Part shown: piece by piece, positions 8,973 through 17,409 of the stretch
Layout: each line of letters starts with the position of its first letter
How positions within the stretch are numbered: the first letter of the stretch is position 1
NCBI GenBank assembly: GCA_022041995.1
Contig: CP074390.1
Coordinates: 1,736,001-1,800,000 of the forward strand
Direction of reading: 5' to 3'
DNA from: Cupriavidus necator
GTDB lineage: Bacteria > Pseudomonadota > Gammaproteobacteria > Burkholderiales > Burkholderiaceae
DNA length: 64,000 bases
Made by a program: the position numbers and the translations under genes
Notes under the pieces: model-generated
The model's input: the letters and a program-made list of their open reading frames with translations, nothing else
Databases searched by the model: none
Told to the model about the DNA's origin: nothing

Positions 8973-9158
8973 CTATTGCAGCCGCTGTCGTTCAGTCATC
9001 AGCCCATCAAGCTGCGTCTTCACCATGCCAAGCAGGCAAAGCGCGCTGAAGCAGCCCTCCGAGCGTTCGCTTTCGTGATCCAGGAGTACGAGAACACCGT
9101 CAATTCCTGCGCGAACCTGCTGCAGACATTCGTTGGTCATTTCATCGATCGTTGTCAT
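8973..9158 (-). CDS. Small DUF1484-like protein
   Basis: A 61-residue frame starts MTTIDEMTNECLQQV and continues with a hydrophobic GVLVLLDHES segment and SALCLLGMVKTQLD. This pattern resembles the small DUF1484 proteins found in many copies in Ralstonia and Cupriavidus. The start at 9158 has a GGGG purine run upstream. The longer open frame continues upstream to 9476 but that part is low-complexity and unconvincing. The protein is predicted all-helical and cytosolic, with no known function. It sits alone at the edge of the composition shift. I rate the family match as likely, not certain. Confidence 0.5.
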   Translation of the reverse strand: MTTIDEMTNECLQQVRAGIDGVLVLLDHESERSEGCFSALCLLGMVKTQLDGLMTERQRLQ

Positions 9159-9313
9159 TGATTCCCCACTAGTGAATGCGCGCCACTCATTTCCACATGA
9201 GGGCGGCGGGCCAGACAGCGAGGGTGGAAAGACCGGTCTAAGGTGGGGAACCGGCCAGCCTTGCGGCTGCCTCGCCCGGCCCGCCAGGGAACCAGCTTGG
9301 TTCGTGCGAGCAC

Positions 9314-9346
9314 ACAGGCGTTGCACGTTACAAGCGCAACGCCTGT
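9314..9346. promoter_or_regulatory. Perfect 11-bp inverted repeat upstream of the DUF1484-like gene
   Basis: ACAGGCGTTGC (9314-9324) and GCAACGCCTGT (9336-9346) are exact reverse complements separated by 11 bases. No T run follows on either side, so it is not a typical intrinsic terminator. It lies about 155 bp upstream of the small minus-strand gene and could be an operator or a leader hairpin. Confidence 0.4.
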
Positions 9347-9552
9347 CCACCTTAAACATCCGGGCTTTCCACACCCGATCATCGGTGATCCGATGACGCC
9401 ACCAGTATTTCCTGTCGGTACCGGGGAATCGATGAGAGACGTCGCATTTCCAGGCGCGGGCGAAGTTTGAATCCATGCAGCTGATTCAGAAATCGCTGAC
9501 TCTTGAAAATGCGCGTGCGGCTTACTTACCTGAGCCCTTTACCCCCGCAACA

Positions 9553-10821
9553 TCAGGCCTGGCCCAGTGCCAGGGCAGCGCCCGGTACCGCAGCCGGCGC
9601 GGTTCCCAGCGCCTTGTCAACGACCCCCGCCACCAAATCCGCCGTCACCGCCGACAAAGTCCACCCCAAGTGCCCATGCCCGGTGTTGTAGAAGATGCAT
9701 GCCGCACGCCCGCGCCCCACGCGCGGCAGCATGTCCGGCATCATCGGCCGCAAGCCCGCCCAAGGCACCACGCTGCGCGTGCTGACGCCAGGGAAGCACT
9801 GCTGCACCCATTCCACCAGCGGGCGGATGCGGTCGGCGCGGATATCGCGGTTGTAGCCGTTGAACTCGGCGGTGCCGGCCACGCGGAAGCGGTCGTCGCC
9901 CAGGCGGCTGGTGACCAGCTTGGTTTCGTCGTCGAGCAGGCTTACCACCGGTGCCGCGGCGCGGCTGGCTTCGTCGGTCAGGTTGACCGTGATCGAATAG
10001 CCCTTGACCGGATAGATGTTGACCCGGTCGCCCAGCCCCGCGGCCAGCGCGCGGCTGGCGGTGCCGGCGCAGATCACGGCGCCGTCGAAGCTGGAGGTGG
10101 CCGTGTCGGCGCCGTCCTGCACCGTCACGGTGGCGCGCCTGCCGTCGGTCTTCACCGCCCGCACGTCCTGGCCGTACAGGCAGCGCACGCCCAGTCGATC
10201 GATGGCTGCCGCCAGGCCGTTGGTGAACTTGTGGATGTCGCCGGTGGAATCGCTCTCGGTGAAGTAGCCGCCGTAGTACGACCCGGCCAGCGTCGGCTCG
10301 ATCGCGCGCATCTCCCCGGGCGTCACGGCGCGCCGCTCCAGTCCGCCCTGCGCCAGCAGCGCCGATACCCGGCCGGCATGCTCGAAGCCGGCCTTGTCGC
10401 GGTAGATATGGAGAATGCCTTCCTTCTTCAGGTCGAAATCAATGCCTTCCTGCGCCGCCCAGGCGAACAGGTGCTCACGCGCCGCGATGGCCAGGCGCGC
10501 GGTCTCGATGGTGTTGCGGCGGTAGTGGGGGATCGCTGCGATGAACTCGGCGAACCAGGACAGCTTGTGCCAGTTCGGCCGGGGATTGACCAGCAGCGGG
10601 GCGTCGTTGCGCAGCATCCACTTCATGCCCTTGACGATGGTCGACCAATGCGTCCAGACCTCGGCGTTGGAGGCCGACAACTGGCCGCCGTTGGCGAACG
10701 AGGTCTCCATGGCGGCATAGCGGTGCCGTTCGAACAGCGTGACGGAGAATCCGCGCCGGGCCAGCGCGTAGGCAGTGGTGACACCCGTGATGCCACCGCC
10801 GATGACAGCGATTGATTTCAT
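9553..10821 (-). CDS. dadA: D-amino-acid dehydrogenase family (DadA-like) FAD oxidoreductase, glycine-riboswitch controlled
   Basis: The 422-residue protein begins MKSIAVIGGGITG, a dinucleotide-binding GxGxxG motif at the very N-terminus, followed by the DadA-type segment ETSFANGGQLSASNAEVW. Near the C-terminus, YNTGHGHLGWTL is the conserved FAD-contacting end of the family. Such flavoenzymes oxidatively deaminate D-amino acids or glycine to oxo acids and ammonia, passing electrons to the respiratory chain. ATG 10821 is chosen because the FAD motif starts immediately; the long upstream extension overlaps the riboswitch. The tandem glycine riboswitch in its leader strongly suggests glycine as inducer and perhaps substrate. 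Confidence 0.88.
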   Translation of the reverse strand: MKSIAVIGGGITGVTTAYALARRGFSVTLFERHRYAAMETSFANGGQLSASNAEVWTHWSTIVKGMKWMLRNDAPLLVNPRPNWHKLSWFAEFIAAIPHYRRNTIETARLAIAAREHLFAWAAQEGIDFDLKKEGILHIYRDKAGFEHAGRVSALLAQGGLERRAVTPGEMRAIEPTLAGSYYGGYFTESDSTGDIHKFTNGLAAAIDRLGVRCLYGQDVRAVKTDGRRATVTVQDGADTATSSFDGAVICAGTASRALAAGLGDRVNIYPVKGYSITVNLTDEASRAAAPVVSLLDDETKLVTSRLGDDRFRVAGTAEFNGYNRDIRADRIRPLVEWVQQCFPGVSTRSVVPWAGLRPMMPDMLPRVGRGRAACIFYNTGHGHLGWTLSAVTADLVAGVVDKALGTAPAAVPGAALALGQA

Positions 10822-10879
10822 GATCTGCAGGTTCCAGGAACGTCGATGGTGGGAGCCCGGACGCAATATGCGTGGCGGA

Positions 10880-11092
10880 CGCCCCCTCTGTTCTGGACCT
10901 GAGAGATTCACGACACCCGGCCGCGAGGGCGGGGCGCGCTTGCTCCTTCGGTATGCCGGCGGACGATAGTGTCCGGCATTCTTCAGAGTGCACTGACTGG
11001 TGATGCCGGTCCTTTTGCCTGAGAGTTTCCGGGGCGGTTGCTCCTTCGGCGCTGTCCGCGGCGGGCGCCGCGCGCAGTCTCTCCCTGCATCA
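10880..11092 (-). promoter_or_regulatory. Tandem glycine riboswitch (gcvT-type, two aptamers)
   Basis: On the minus strand the leader carries two glycine aptamers in series. Aptamer 1 starts GGGAGAGACTGC near 11090, includes CGCCGAAGGAGCAA near 11050, and ends with ACTCTCAGGCAAAAGGAC near 11010. Aptamer 2 repeats CCGAAGGAGCAAGCG near 10955 and ends with TCTCTCAGGTCCAGAACAG near 10890. The GGAGAG, CGAAGGAGCAA and CTCTCAGGxAAAAGGAC elements are the classic conserved core. About 60 nt separate it from the dadA start codon, which is the expected place for the expression platform. Such switches usually turn on glycine-use genes. Confidence 0.93.
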
Positions 11093-11313
11093 CGCTGGCT
11101 TGAGGCCAGTCGTGGCAATTTAGAGACTAGGCCCTGTATTGGATATACGGGTTAACGCGGATATGGGCGAATATGGCCCGGCAGCCCGCGTCGCTATGTC
11201 GCATCGGCCTGCATCCCCATGCCCCATAAAATGTCAGCGCTCGCTCTCGGGGAGAGGCGCCGTATGCTGCGCTCAGGTGGGGCGAGCCAAAAAGACGACA
11301 AGAAGGTTTCCCG

Positions 11314-13590
11314 GTGAAGAAAAATCGCATTGCGCTGGCCGTTTCGGCGGTGCTGATGGGCCCCGCTGTTGCCGCCGCGCAGGCGGTGGACGCGCCCGCG
11401 CCGCTGCGGGAGGTGGTGGTCTCGGCCAAGTCAGAGCGCGGCGAGACGCCGGCCATACCGCCCAACGCGCCCTCGCCAGCCTACGGCATCAGCAGCCGCC
11501 GCATGGCCGACTTCAATGTGGTGAACACGGAAGACGCCCTCAAATACGCGCCCAACCTCGCCGTACGCAAGCGCTTCATCGGCGATATGAACTCGATCAT
11601 CTCGGTGCGCAGCACCAGTTCGCGCCAGTCGGCGCGGGGGCTGGTCTATGCCGACGGCCTGCTGCTGTCCAACCTGCTGGGTTCGGACTTCAGCTTCCCG
11701 CCGCGCTGGTCGCTGGTCAACAGCGCCGAGATCGAGCGCATGGATGTGCTGTACGGCCCGTATTCGGCGCTGTATCCCGGCAACTCGCTGGGCGCGACGG
11801 TGCTGATCACCACGCGCACGCCGCAGAAGTTCGAGGGCGATGCCAGTGTGCAGCTGTTCACGCAGCGCTTCGGGCTGTACGGCACGCACGACAACTTCAA
11901 CGGGGTCCACGCCAACGCCTATGTGGGCGACCGCGTCGGGCCGTTCTCGTGGCTGGTCAGCGTGGACCGGCAGGACAGCAAGAGCCAGCCGCTGAGCTTC
12001 TATACCGCGGCGCGCTCCACCCGGCCCGCGGGCGCGGCGGACACGCCGGTCTCCGGCGCCTACTTCGACCAGGACCAGACCGGCCGCGACCGCGTGGTGA
12101 TGGGCGTGAACAGCGAGGGCGTCACGCACACGGTGCAGGACCAGCTCAAGCTCAAGCTTGGCTACGACATCACCAATACGCTGCAGGCCCAGTTCACCGC
12201 CGCCTACTGGCAGCAGGACCGCTCCAGCGCCACCGGCAGTTACCTGCGCGATGCCGGCGGCAATGTGGTGTCGGGCGGTCCGGTCAATATCGGCGGCTAC
12301 CAGTATGTGATTCCCGCCAACGCCTTTGCGCCCGGCAATGGCGAGGACGCGCGCTGGCTCTACGGGCTGTCGCTGCGCACGCGCAACGAGACCGGCTGGA
12401 ATTTCTCGGGCGTGGCGTCGCTGTTCGATGTCAGCAAGGACATCAGCCGCAGCGCCAACACCGTCGGCAGCGGGCCGGGCACGGTGACCTATGGCGACGG
12501 CACCGGTTGGCGCACGCTCGACCTGAAGGCCGACTACCGCCCGCAGCAGCTGCAGGGCGGGCACTGGGTCACGTTCGGCTACCACTATGACAACTATCGG
12601 CTGAGCAACACTTCCTACAACACCTCGGACTGGCAGGCGGCCACCATCACCGCCTTCAACAACGCCTTTGCCGGCAAGACCGAGACCCAGGCGCTCTATG
12701 CGCAGGACGCCTGGTACTTCGCCGAGGACTGGAAGCTGATCCCCGGCGTGCGCTACGAACACTGGCGCGCCTATGACGGCAGCCGCAGCCAGCCCGGCGT
12801 GGATATCGGCTACCCGGTGCGCAGCGAATCCAACTGGTCGCCCAAACTGGCGCTGGAGAAGGCATTCGGGCAGGACTGGCTGGGCCGCTTGTCGCTGGGC
12901 CAGGCCTATCGCTACCCCACTGTCAGCGAGCTGTTCCAGGGCCGCATCACCGGGACCGCGCTGACTAACAACGATCCCAACCTGCGGCCCGAGCGATCGT
13001 TCTCGAAGGACCTGACCTTCGAGCGCACGGTGGATTCTTCGTACTTCCGGGTCTCGGTGTATGAGGATGATATCCGTGATGCACTGGTCAGCCAGACCAA
13101 CACCACGGTATTCCCGACCGTCACCAGTTTTCAGAACGTCGATCGCGTGCGCACCCGCGGCATCGAGCTGGCCTATGACGCGCGCGATGTGTTCGTCAGC
13201 GGCTTCGACCTGTCGGCCAGCGGCGCCTACAACCATTCGAAGACACTGGAGAACGCCAACAACCCGGCCTCGGCGGGCAAGTATTTCTACCGCATCCCCA
13301 AGTGGCGCGCCAACCTGGCCGGCACCTATCGCATCACGCCGGCCTGGGCCGGCACGCTGGCCATGACCTATTCGGGGCGGCAGTACAATACGCTCGACAA
13401 TTCCGACATCCATCCCGACACCTTCGGCGGCACCAGCAGCTTCCTGACCTTTGACGTCAAGGTGACGTACAGGCCCGCGAAGAACGTGCGCCTCGGGCTT
13501 GGCATCGACAACCTCACCGACCAGCGCTACTACGTCTACCACCCGTATCCGGGCCGGACGTTCTACGCCGAGGCGAAACTCTCCTTCTGA
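11314..13590 (+). CDS. TonB-dependent outer-membrane receptor
   Basis: This 758-residue protein has a signal peptide of about 25 residues (KKNRIALAVSAVLMGPAVAAAQA). A TonB-box-like segment (LREVVVSAKSE) is followed by a plug domain (about 55-165, with the VLYGPYSALYPGNSLGATV motif). The beta-barrel ends in Phe (YAEAKLSF). It imports a large or scarce solute, often a metal chelate, with TonB energy. The start is GTG 11314 with AGAAGG upstream. The next two genes follow within 25 bp and by a 4-bp overlap, so the three form one operon. The substrate is not evident. Its partners have Cys- and His-rich features that suggest a metal such as copper, which is inference. Confidence 0.92.
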   Translation: MKKNRIALAVSAVLMGPAVAAAQAVDAPAPLREVVVSAKSERGETPAIPPNAPSPAYGISSRRMADFNVVNTEDALKYAPNLAVRKRFIGDMNSIISVRSTSSRQSARGLVYADGLLLSNLLGSDFSFPPRWSLVNSAEIERMDVLYGPYSALYPGNSLGATVLITTRTPQKFEGDASVQLFTQRFGLYGTHDNFNGVHANAYVGDRVGPFSWLVSVDRQDSKSQPLSFYTAARSTRPAGAADTPVSGAYFDQDQTGRDRVVMGVNSEGVTHTVQDQLKLKLGYDITNTLQAQFTAAYWQQDRSSATGSYLRDAGGNVVSGGPVNIGGYQYVIPANAFAPGNGEDARWLYGLSLRTRNETGWNFSGVASLFDVSKDISRSANTVGSGPGTVTYGDGTGWRTLDLKADYRPQQLQGGHWVTFGYHYDNYRLSNTSYNTSDWQAATITAFNNAFAGKTETQALYAQDAWYFAEDWKLIPGVRYEHWRAYDGSRSQPGVDIGYPVRSESNWSPKLALEKAFGQDWLGRLSLGQAYRYPTVSELFQGRITGTALTNNDPNLRPERSFSKDLTFERTVDSSYFRVSVYEDDIRDALVSQTNTTVFPTVTSFQNVDRVRTRGIELAYDARDVFVSGFDLSASGAYNHSKTLENANNPASAGKYFYRIPKWRANLAGTYRITPAWAGTLAMTYSGRQYNTLDNSDIHPDTFGGTSSFLTFDVKVTYRPAKNVRLGLGIDNLTDQRYYVYHPYPGRTFYAEAKLSF

Positions 13591-13612
13591 GCACGTGAAC
13601 CTGACCACAACC

Positions 13613-14836
13613 ATGCAAGGCGTTCGCCCCGGTTTGCGCTTGATCGTTGCCGGGCTGATGATGGCCTGTGCCGCGCTGGGCGCGAGCGCGCAAACGCACG
13701 GCGATCACAGCGGCCACGGCGGGCAGGCCAAGGCCGCGAAGATGAGCGAGCTGGGCACCGGCGCCGCTTTCGATCGAGACGGCAAGCTGTGGATCGCCTA
13801 CAAGGACGGCCCCTATGTCGCCGTGCGGGCGTCGAGCGATGACGGCCGCAGCTTCGGGCCGGCGCGGCATGTCAACAGCACGCCGGAAGCCGTCGCCGCC
13901 GATCATGAAAGCCGGCCCAAGGTCGCCACCGGGCGCGACGGCGAGATCTTCGTCACCTGGACCCAGCCGCTGCCCAAGCCGTGGACCGGCTTTATCCGCT
14001 TTGCGCGCTCCACCGATGGCGGCAAGTCCTTTGACGAACCGCTGACGGTGCATGCCAACCGCGACCAGATCGCACACCGCTTTGACGCCATCGCGGTGGA
14101 CCACGCCGGGCGCGTCTTCGTCAGCTGGATCGACAAGCGCGACGTGGTTGCCGCCGAGGCGCGCAAGCAGCCGTATGCCGGTGCCGCGGTCTACTACGCG
14201 GTCTCGGCCGACCAGGGCAAGACCTTCCAGGGCGACTACAAGATCGCCGACCAGTCGTGCGAATGCTGCCGCATCGCCCTGTCGCCCACGCCCGACGGCA
14301 AGATGCTGGCGCTGTGGCGCCATGTATTCCCGCCGAACGCGCGCGACCACGCGCTGGCGCTGCTGGGCACCGACGGCAAGGCCACGCCGATGCAGCGCGC
14401 CACCTTCGACGACTGGCGCATCGACGCCTGTCCGCACCACGGCCCCGGTGCTTCGGTTGCGCCCGATGGCACGATGCACATGGTCTGGTTCAACGTGCGC
14501 GAAGGCAAGCCCACGGTCTCGGTGGGGCGCTGGAAGGACGGCAAGCTGCTGGCACAGCGCCCGCTGGAAGACCCGCGGGCGCAGCATGCCGACATCGTCG
14601 CGCTGAACGACAACGAGATCGCGGTGACCTGGAAATCGTTCTACGGCCAGCAGACACGCCTGTCGGCGATGTTATCGCATGACGGCGGCAAGACCTGGCA
14701 GACCCGCAAGCTGGCCGGCACGGAGCGCGACTCGGACCAGCCGCACCTGCTGCAGCACGCCGGCCGCGCATATGTGCTGTGGCGTACCGAGGCCGAGGGC
14801 TTCCAGGTGTTCCCGCTGGGCAAGGAGGGCGCATGA
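13613..14836 (+). CDS. Secreted BNR-repeat (sialidase-fold) protein with CxCC motif
   Basis: The product has 407 residues with a clear signal peptide ending ALGASAQ, then a short His-rich stretch (THGDHSGHGG). At least three Asp-box motifs follow (SSDDGRSFGP, STDGGKSFDE, SHDGGKTWQT), typical of BNR/sialidase-like beta-propellers. A CECC motif lies mid-protein. True sialidase catalytic residues are not apparent, so it is more likely a periplasmic binding or redox partner. Start ATG 13613 places the signal peptide at the N-terminus; GTG 13595 is an in-frame alternative. It is translated from the receptor transcript and overlaps the thioredoxin-like gene by ATGA. His and Cys content suggests metal contact. 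Confidence 0.75.
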   Translation: MQGVRPGLRLIVAGLMMACAALGASAQTHGDHSGHGGQAKAAKMSELGTGAAFDRDGKLWIAYKDGPYVAVRASSDDGRSFGPARHVNSTPEAVAADHESRPKVATGRDGEIFVTWTQPLPKPWTGFIRFARSTDGGKSFDEPLTVHANRDQIAHRFDAIAVDHAGRVFVSWIDKRDVVAAEARKQPYAGAAVYYAVSADQGKTFQGDYKIADQSCECCRIALSPTPDGKMLALWRHVFPPNARDHALALLGTDGKATPMQRATFDDWRIDACPHHGPGASVAPDGTMHMVWFNVREGKPTVSVGRWKDGKLLAQRPLEDPRAQHADIVALNDNEIAVTWKSFYGQQTRLSAMLSHDGGKTWQTRKLAGTERDSDQPHLLQHAGRAYVLWRTEAEGFQVFPLGKEGA

Positions 14837-15336
14837 TGCCATCCCGCCGCAAGCTGCTCGCCGCTGCCGTCCTGGCCCTGGCGATGACTGCCGCCAATGC
14901 CGGCAGTGCGCCGGCCGACCGCGTCGCCGTGTTCGCATCGGCCAGCGCCGCCCAGCTGGCAGCCAGCCAGAAGGGCAAGCCCTTTGTGCTGGCGGTGTGG
15001 TCGCTCGACTGCATCTATTGCAAGCGCAACTTCGACGCCATCGGCAAGCTGCGCGCGCAGCATCCGGACCTGCGCGTCGTCACGCTGGCGACGGACAATG
15101 CCGATGCGCTGCCACAGGTGCAGCAACTGCTCCGGCGCGTCAGGCTGACGCGCAACGCGTGGGTATTCGGGCACGAGCCGCAGGAGCGGCTGCGCTATGC
15201 GGTCGATCCGGACTGGATGGGCGAGATGCCGCGCACCTACTTCTATCGCGCCGATGGCCAGCGGCAGGGCGTGTCCGGCGTGATCAGCGACGCCGACTGG
15301 GGCAAGCACCTGCGCTGGGCTGGCATCGCCGGCTGA
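14833..15336 (+). CDS. Periplasmic thioredoxin-like protein (CxxC)
   Basis: This 167-residue protein has an N-terminal signal peptide (PSRRKLLAAAVLALAMTAANA). Its thioredoxin-like fold has WSLDCIYCKRN carrying a CIYC active-site pair and the cis-Pro segment MGEMPRTYFY. It resembles TlpA/DsbD-partner thiol proteins. The start overlaps the stop of the BNR gene (ATGA), with AAGGAGG ideally placed upstream. It probably keeps the CECC motif of the upstream protein, or a metal site, reduced. That link is inferred from the operon alone. Confidence 0.78.
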   Translation: MMPSRRKLLAAAVLALAMTAANAGSAPADRVAVFASASAAQLAASQKGKPFVLAVWSLDCIYCKRNFDAIGKLRAQHPDLRVVTLATDNADALPQVQQLLRRVRLTRNAWVFGHEPQERLRYAVDPDWMGEMPRTYFYRADGQRQGVSGVISDADWGKHLRWAGIAG

Positions 15337-15361
15337 GGCTGCGCCGGGAGCGGCTGTCGGT

Positions 15362-16351
15362 TCAATCCGGCTTGATCCCCGCGCGCGCAATGATGGGCTT
15401 CCAGCGCTGCTGTTCCTGCGCGATAAAGCGCGAGAACTCCGCCGGCGTGTCGCCCACCACAATCGCCGCATCCGCGCTCAGGCGCTCGACCGACGACTTG
15501 CTCTTTACTGCTTTCACGGTGGCGTCCGCCAGCTTGTCGGCGGCCGCCTGGGGCAGAGATGCCGGTGCCAGCAGGCCATACCACTGCGTCATCTCGAAGC
15601 CGGGATAGCCTTGTTCGGCAACCGTTGGCACGTCAGGCAACTGGGGAATGCGCTGGGCCGTGCCGGTGGCGATGCAGCGCAATTTGCCGGCCTTGATGAA
15701 CTGGATGATCGCCGGCGCGCCGACGGCGGCCGCGTCCAGCCGTCCGGACAACAGGTCCGTGATCTGCGGGCCGCTGCCGCGATACGGCACATGGGTGATG
15801 AAGGTGCCGGTCGCGGCCTTCAGGTATTCAAAGGCCAGGTGGCCGGCGCTGCCGTTGCCGGCCGAACCGTAGTTCAGCTTGCCAGGCTTGCTCTTGGCCA
15901 GCGCCACGAACTCCTTCAGGTTCTTCGCGGGCACGTCGGGGTGGACCACATACAGGCTTGGCACCTTCGACAGCAGCGAGATGGCGCGGAAGTCCTTGAC
16001 GGGGTCGTAGGGCAGCTTAGGGAAGATAAAGGGATTGACCGCCAGCGTGCCGATATGGCCGAGGATCAGCGTGTGGTTGTCATCGGCGCGCGCGACTTCG
16101 CCCATCGCGATATTGCCGGCCGCGCCGGGCTTGTTCTCGACAAAGACTGACACGCCGAGCAGCTTGGTCAGCTCCGCCGCGGTGGAGCGCGCCACGATCT
16201 CCGAGCTGCCGCCCGGCGCGAACGGCACCACCAGCCGGATCGGCTTGGCCGGCCAGGCCTGGGCGCGGGCCAGCGTTGGCGCCAGCGCGCAGGCACCCAG
16301 CGCCGCGGTGGTCTTGAGCAGGTGGCGGCGAGTGGGATTCATTGGGGTCAT
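15362..16351 (-). CDS. Bug-family (TctC) periplasmic solute receptor
   Basis: The 329-residue protein has a Tat-like signal (RRHLLKTTAALGACALAP). The Bug core starts WPAKPIRLVVPFAPGGSSE, with ENKPGAAGNI, LPYDPVKDF and HVPYRGSGPQITDL motifs. Bug proteins are Venus-flytrap receptors for carboxylates or small aromatic and nitrogenous acids. No TctA/TctB membrane genes are nearby, as is usual for Bug expansion in Burkholderiales. An AGGAG motif precedes ATG 16351. It is followed upstream by a second Bug gene, so the pair may be one transcript. Confidence 0.92.
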   Translation of the reverse strand: MTPMNPTRRHLLKTTAALGACALAPTLARAQAWPAKPIRLVVPFAPGGSSEIVARSTAAELTKLLGVSVFVENKPGAAGNIAMGEVARADDNHTLILGHIGTLAVNPFIFPKLPYDPVKDFRAISLLSKVPSLYVVHPDVPAKNLKEFVALAKSKPGKLNYGSAGNGSAGHLAFEYLKAATGTFITHVPYRGSGPQITDLLSGRLDAAAVGAPAIIQFIKAGKLRCIATGTAQRIPQLPDVPTVAEQGYPGFEMTQWYGLLAPASLPQAAADKLADATVKAVKSKSSVERLSADAAIVVGDTPAEFSRFIAQEQQRWKPIIARAGIKPD

Positions 16352-16402
16352 CTTTATCTCCTGAAGGTTCTGTAGGCTGGGCCGCGATGGGGCAGGGCGG
16401 TG

Positions 16403-17383
16403 CTATTCGGGCTTGATGTTGCCGTCCCGGATGACCTTGGCCCATAACCGGGCCTGCCCGTCGATGAATTGCCGTGCCTGTGCGGGCGGCGCAGCCACGA
16501 CCTCGCCGCCCAGCTCGGCCACGCGTTGCCGGATCTCGGGGCTGGTCATGACTTTCTGCAGGGCGTCAGCGAGCTTCGCTGCGATCGGGTCCGGCGTTGC
16601 AGCGGGCAGGAAGGCCGCGTTCCATTCATAGACCTCGTAGCTCGCCACGCCGGCTTCCTGCATGGTGGGCACGGACGGCAATGCCTGGGTGCGGGCATGG
16701 CTGGTCACCGCCAGCGGCTTGAGCTTGCCGGCCTTGATGTGCTGCAGGCTCGAAGCCACGTTGGCAAAGAACAGCGGCACCTGGCCGGCGATGACATCGG
16801 TCATGGCGGGGCCGCCGCCCTTGTAGGGCACATGCAGGAGATCGACCCCCGCGCGCTGCTCGAACAGCACGCCGGCCAGGTGCTGCGCCGAGCCATTGCC
16901 CGAGGACGCAAAGGCGATCGAGCCTGGCTTTTGCCTGGCCATGGCCAGGACGTCGCTGACCTTGCTGGCGGGAAAGCTCGCCGTGGCCACCAGCACATTG
17001 GGATAGCGTGCCAGCACGCCGACCGGCCGGAAGGCCTTGGCCGGATCGTAGGGCAGGCGCGGATAGAGGCTGGGATTCACCGCATAAGAAGAGGCATCGA
17101 CCATCATCGTGTAGCCGTCCGGTGCCGCCTTGGCGACATAGGCGGCACCGATCTGCCCGCCGGCACCCGGGCGGTTCTCGACGACGACGGTCTGGCCCAG
17201 TTCACGCCCGAGGCCCGGGGCGATCAGCCGTGCCATCAGGTCCGCGCCGCCGCCCGGCGGATATGTCACCACGATCGTGACGGGGCGTGTCGGCCAGGCC
17301 GCGGCGGTGTCGGCAGCCTGTGCCAGGGTAGTGGTGGCGATCATGGCCGCGGCCGTGGCGGCGATCGCGTGGCGTGCGTGCAT
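16403..17383 (-). CDS. Bug-family (TctC) periplasmic solute receptor
   Basis: A 326-residue protein with a Sec signal peptide (MHARHAIAATAAAMIATTTLAQA) and Bug motifs: WPTRPVTIVVTYPPGGGAD, ENRPGAGGQIG, LPYDPAKAF and HVPYKGGGPAMTDV. It lies 51 bp upstream of the other Bug gene and 26 bp downstream of a GntR regulator on the same strand. This suggests an operon gntR-bug-bug. The ligand is unknown; the facing amidohydrolase gene hints that the unit handles a lactone- or amide-type acid. Confidence 0.92.
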   Translation of the reverse strand: MHARHAIAATAAAMIATTTLAQAADTAAAWPTRPVTIVVTYPPGGGADLMARLIAPGLGRELGQTVVVENRPGAGGQIGAAYVAKAAPDGYTMMVDASSYAVNPSLYPRLPYDPAKAFRPVGVLARYPNVLVATASFPASKVSDVLAMARQKPGSIAFASSGNGSAQHLAGVLFEQRAGVDLLHVPYKGGGPAMTDVIAGQVPLFFANVASSLQHIKAGKLKPLAVTSHARTQALPSVPTMQEAGVASYEVYEWNAAFLPAATPDPIAAKLADALQKVMTSPEIRQRVAELGGEVVAAPPAQARQFIDGQARLWAKVIRDGNIKPE

Positions 17384-17409
17384 GGGTCTGTCTCCTCGGG
17401 TGCGGTCCG

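Noticed and set aside
9159..9476. Upstream extension of the DUF1484-like frame on the minus strand
   Set aside because: The extension is Pro/Arg/Gly-rich, contains the inverted repeat at 9314-9346 and does not resemble the family; the short frame from 9158 fits the family length better.
9475..10815. Plus-strand frame of 446 codons opposite the DadA-like gene
   Set aside because: Arg/Gly/His/Ala-rich low-complexity translation with no family resemblance; the minus strand carries the flavoenzyme.
11431..13614. Minus-strand frame of 727 codons opposite the TonB receptor
   Set aside because: Antisense shadow in high-GC DNA; the plus strand encodes a clear receptor with signal peptide and C-terminal Phe.
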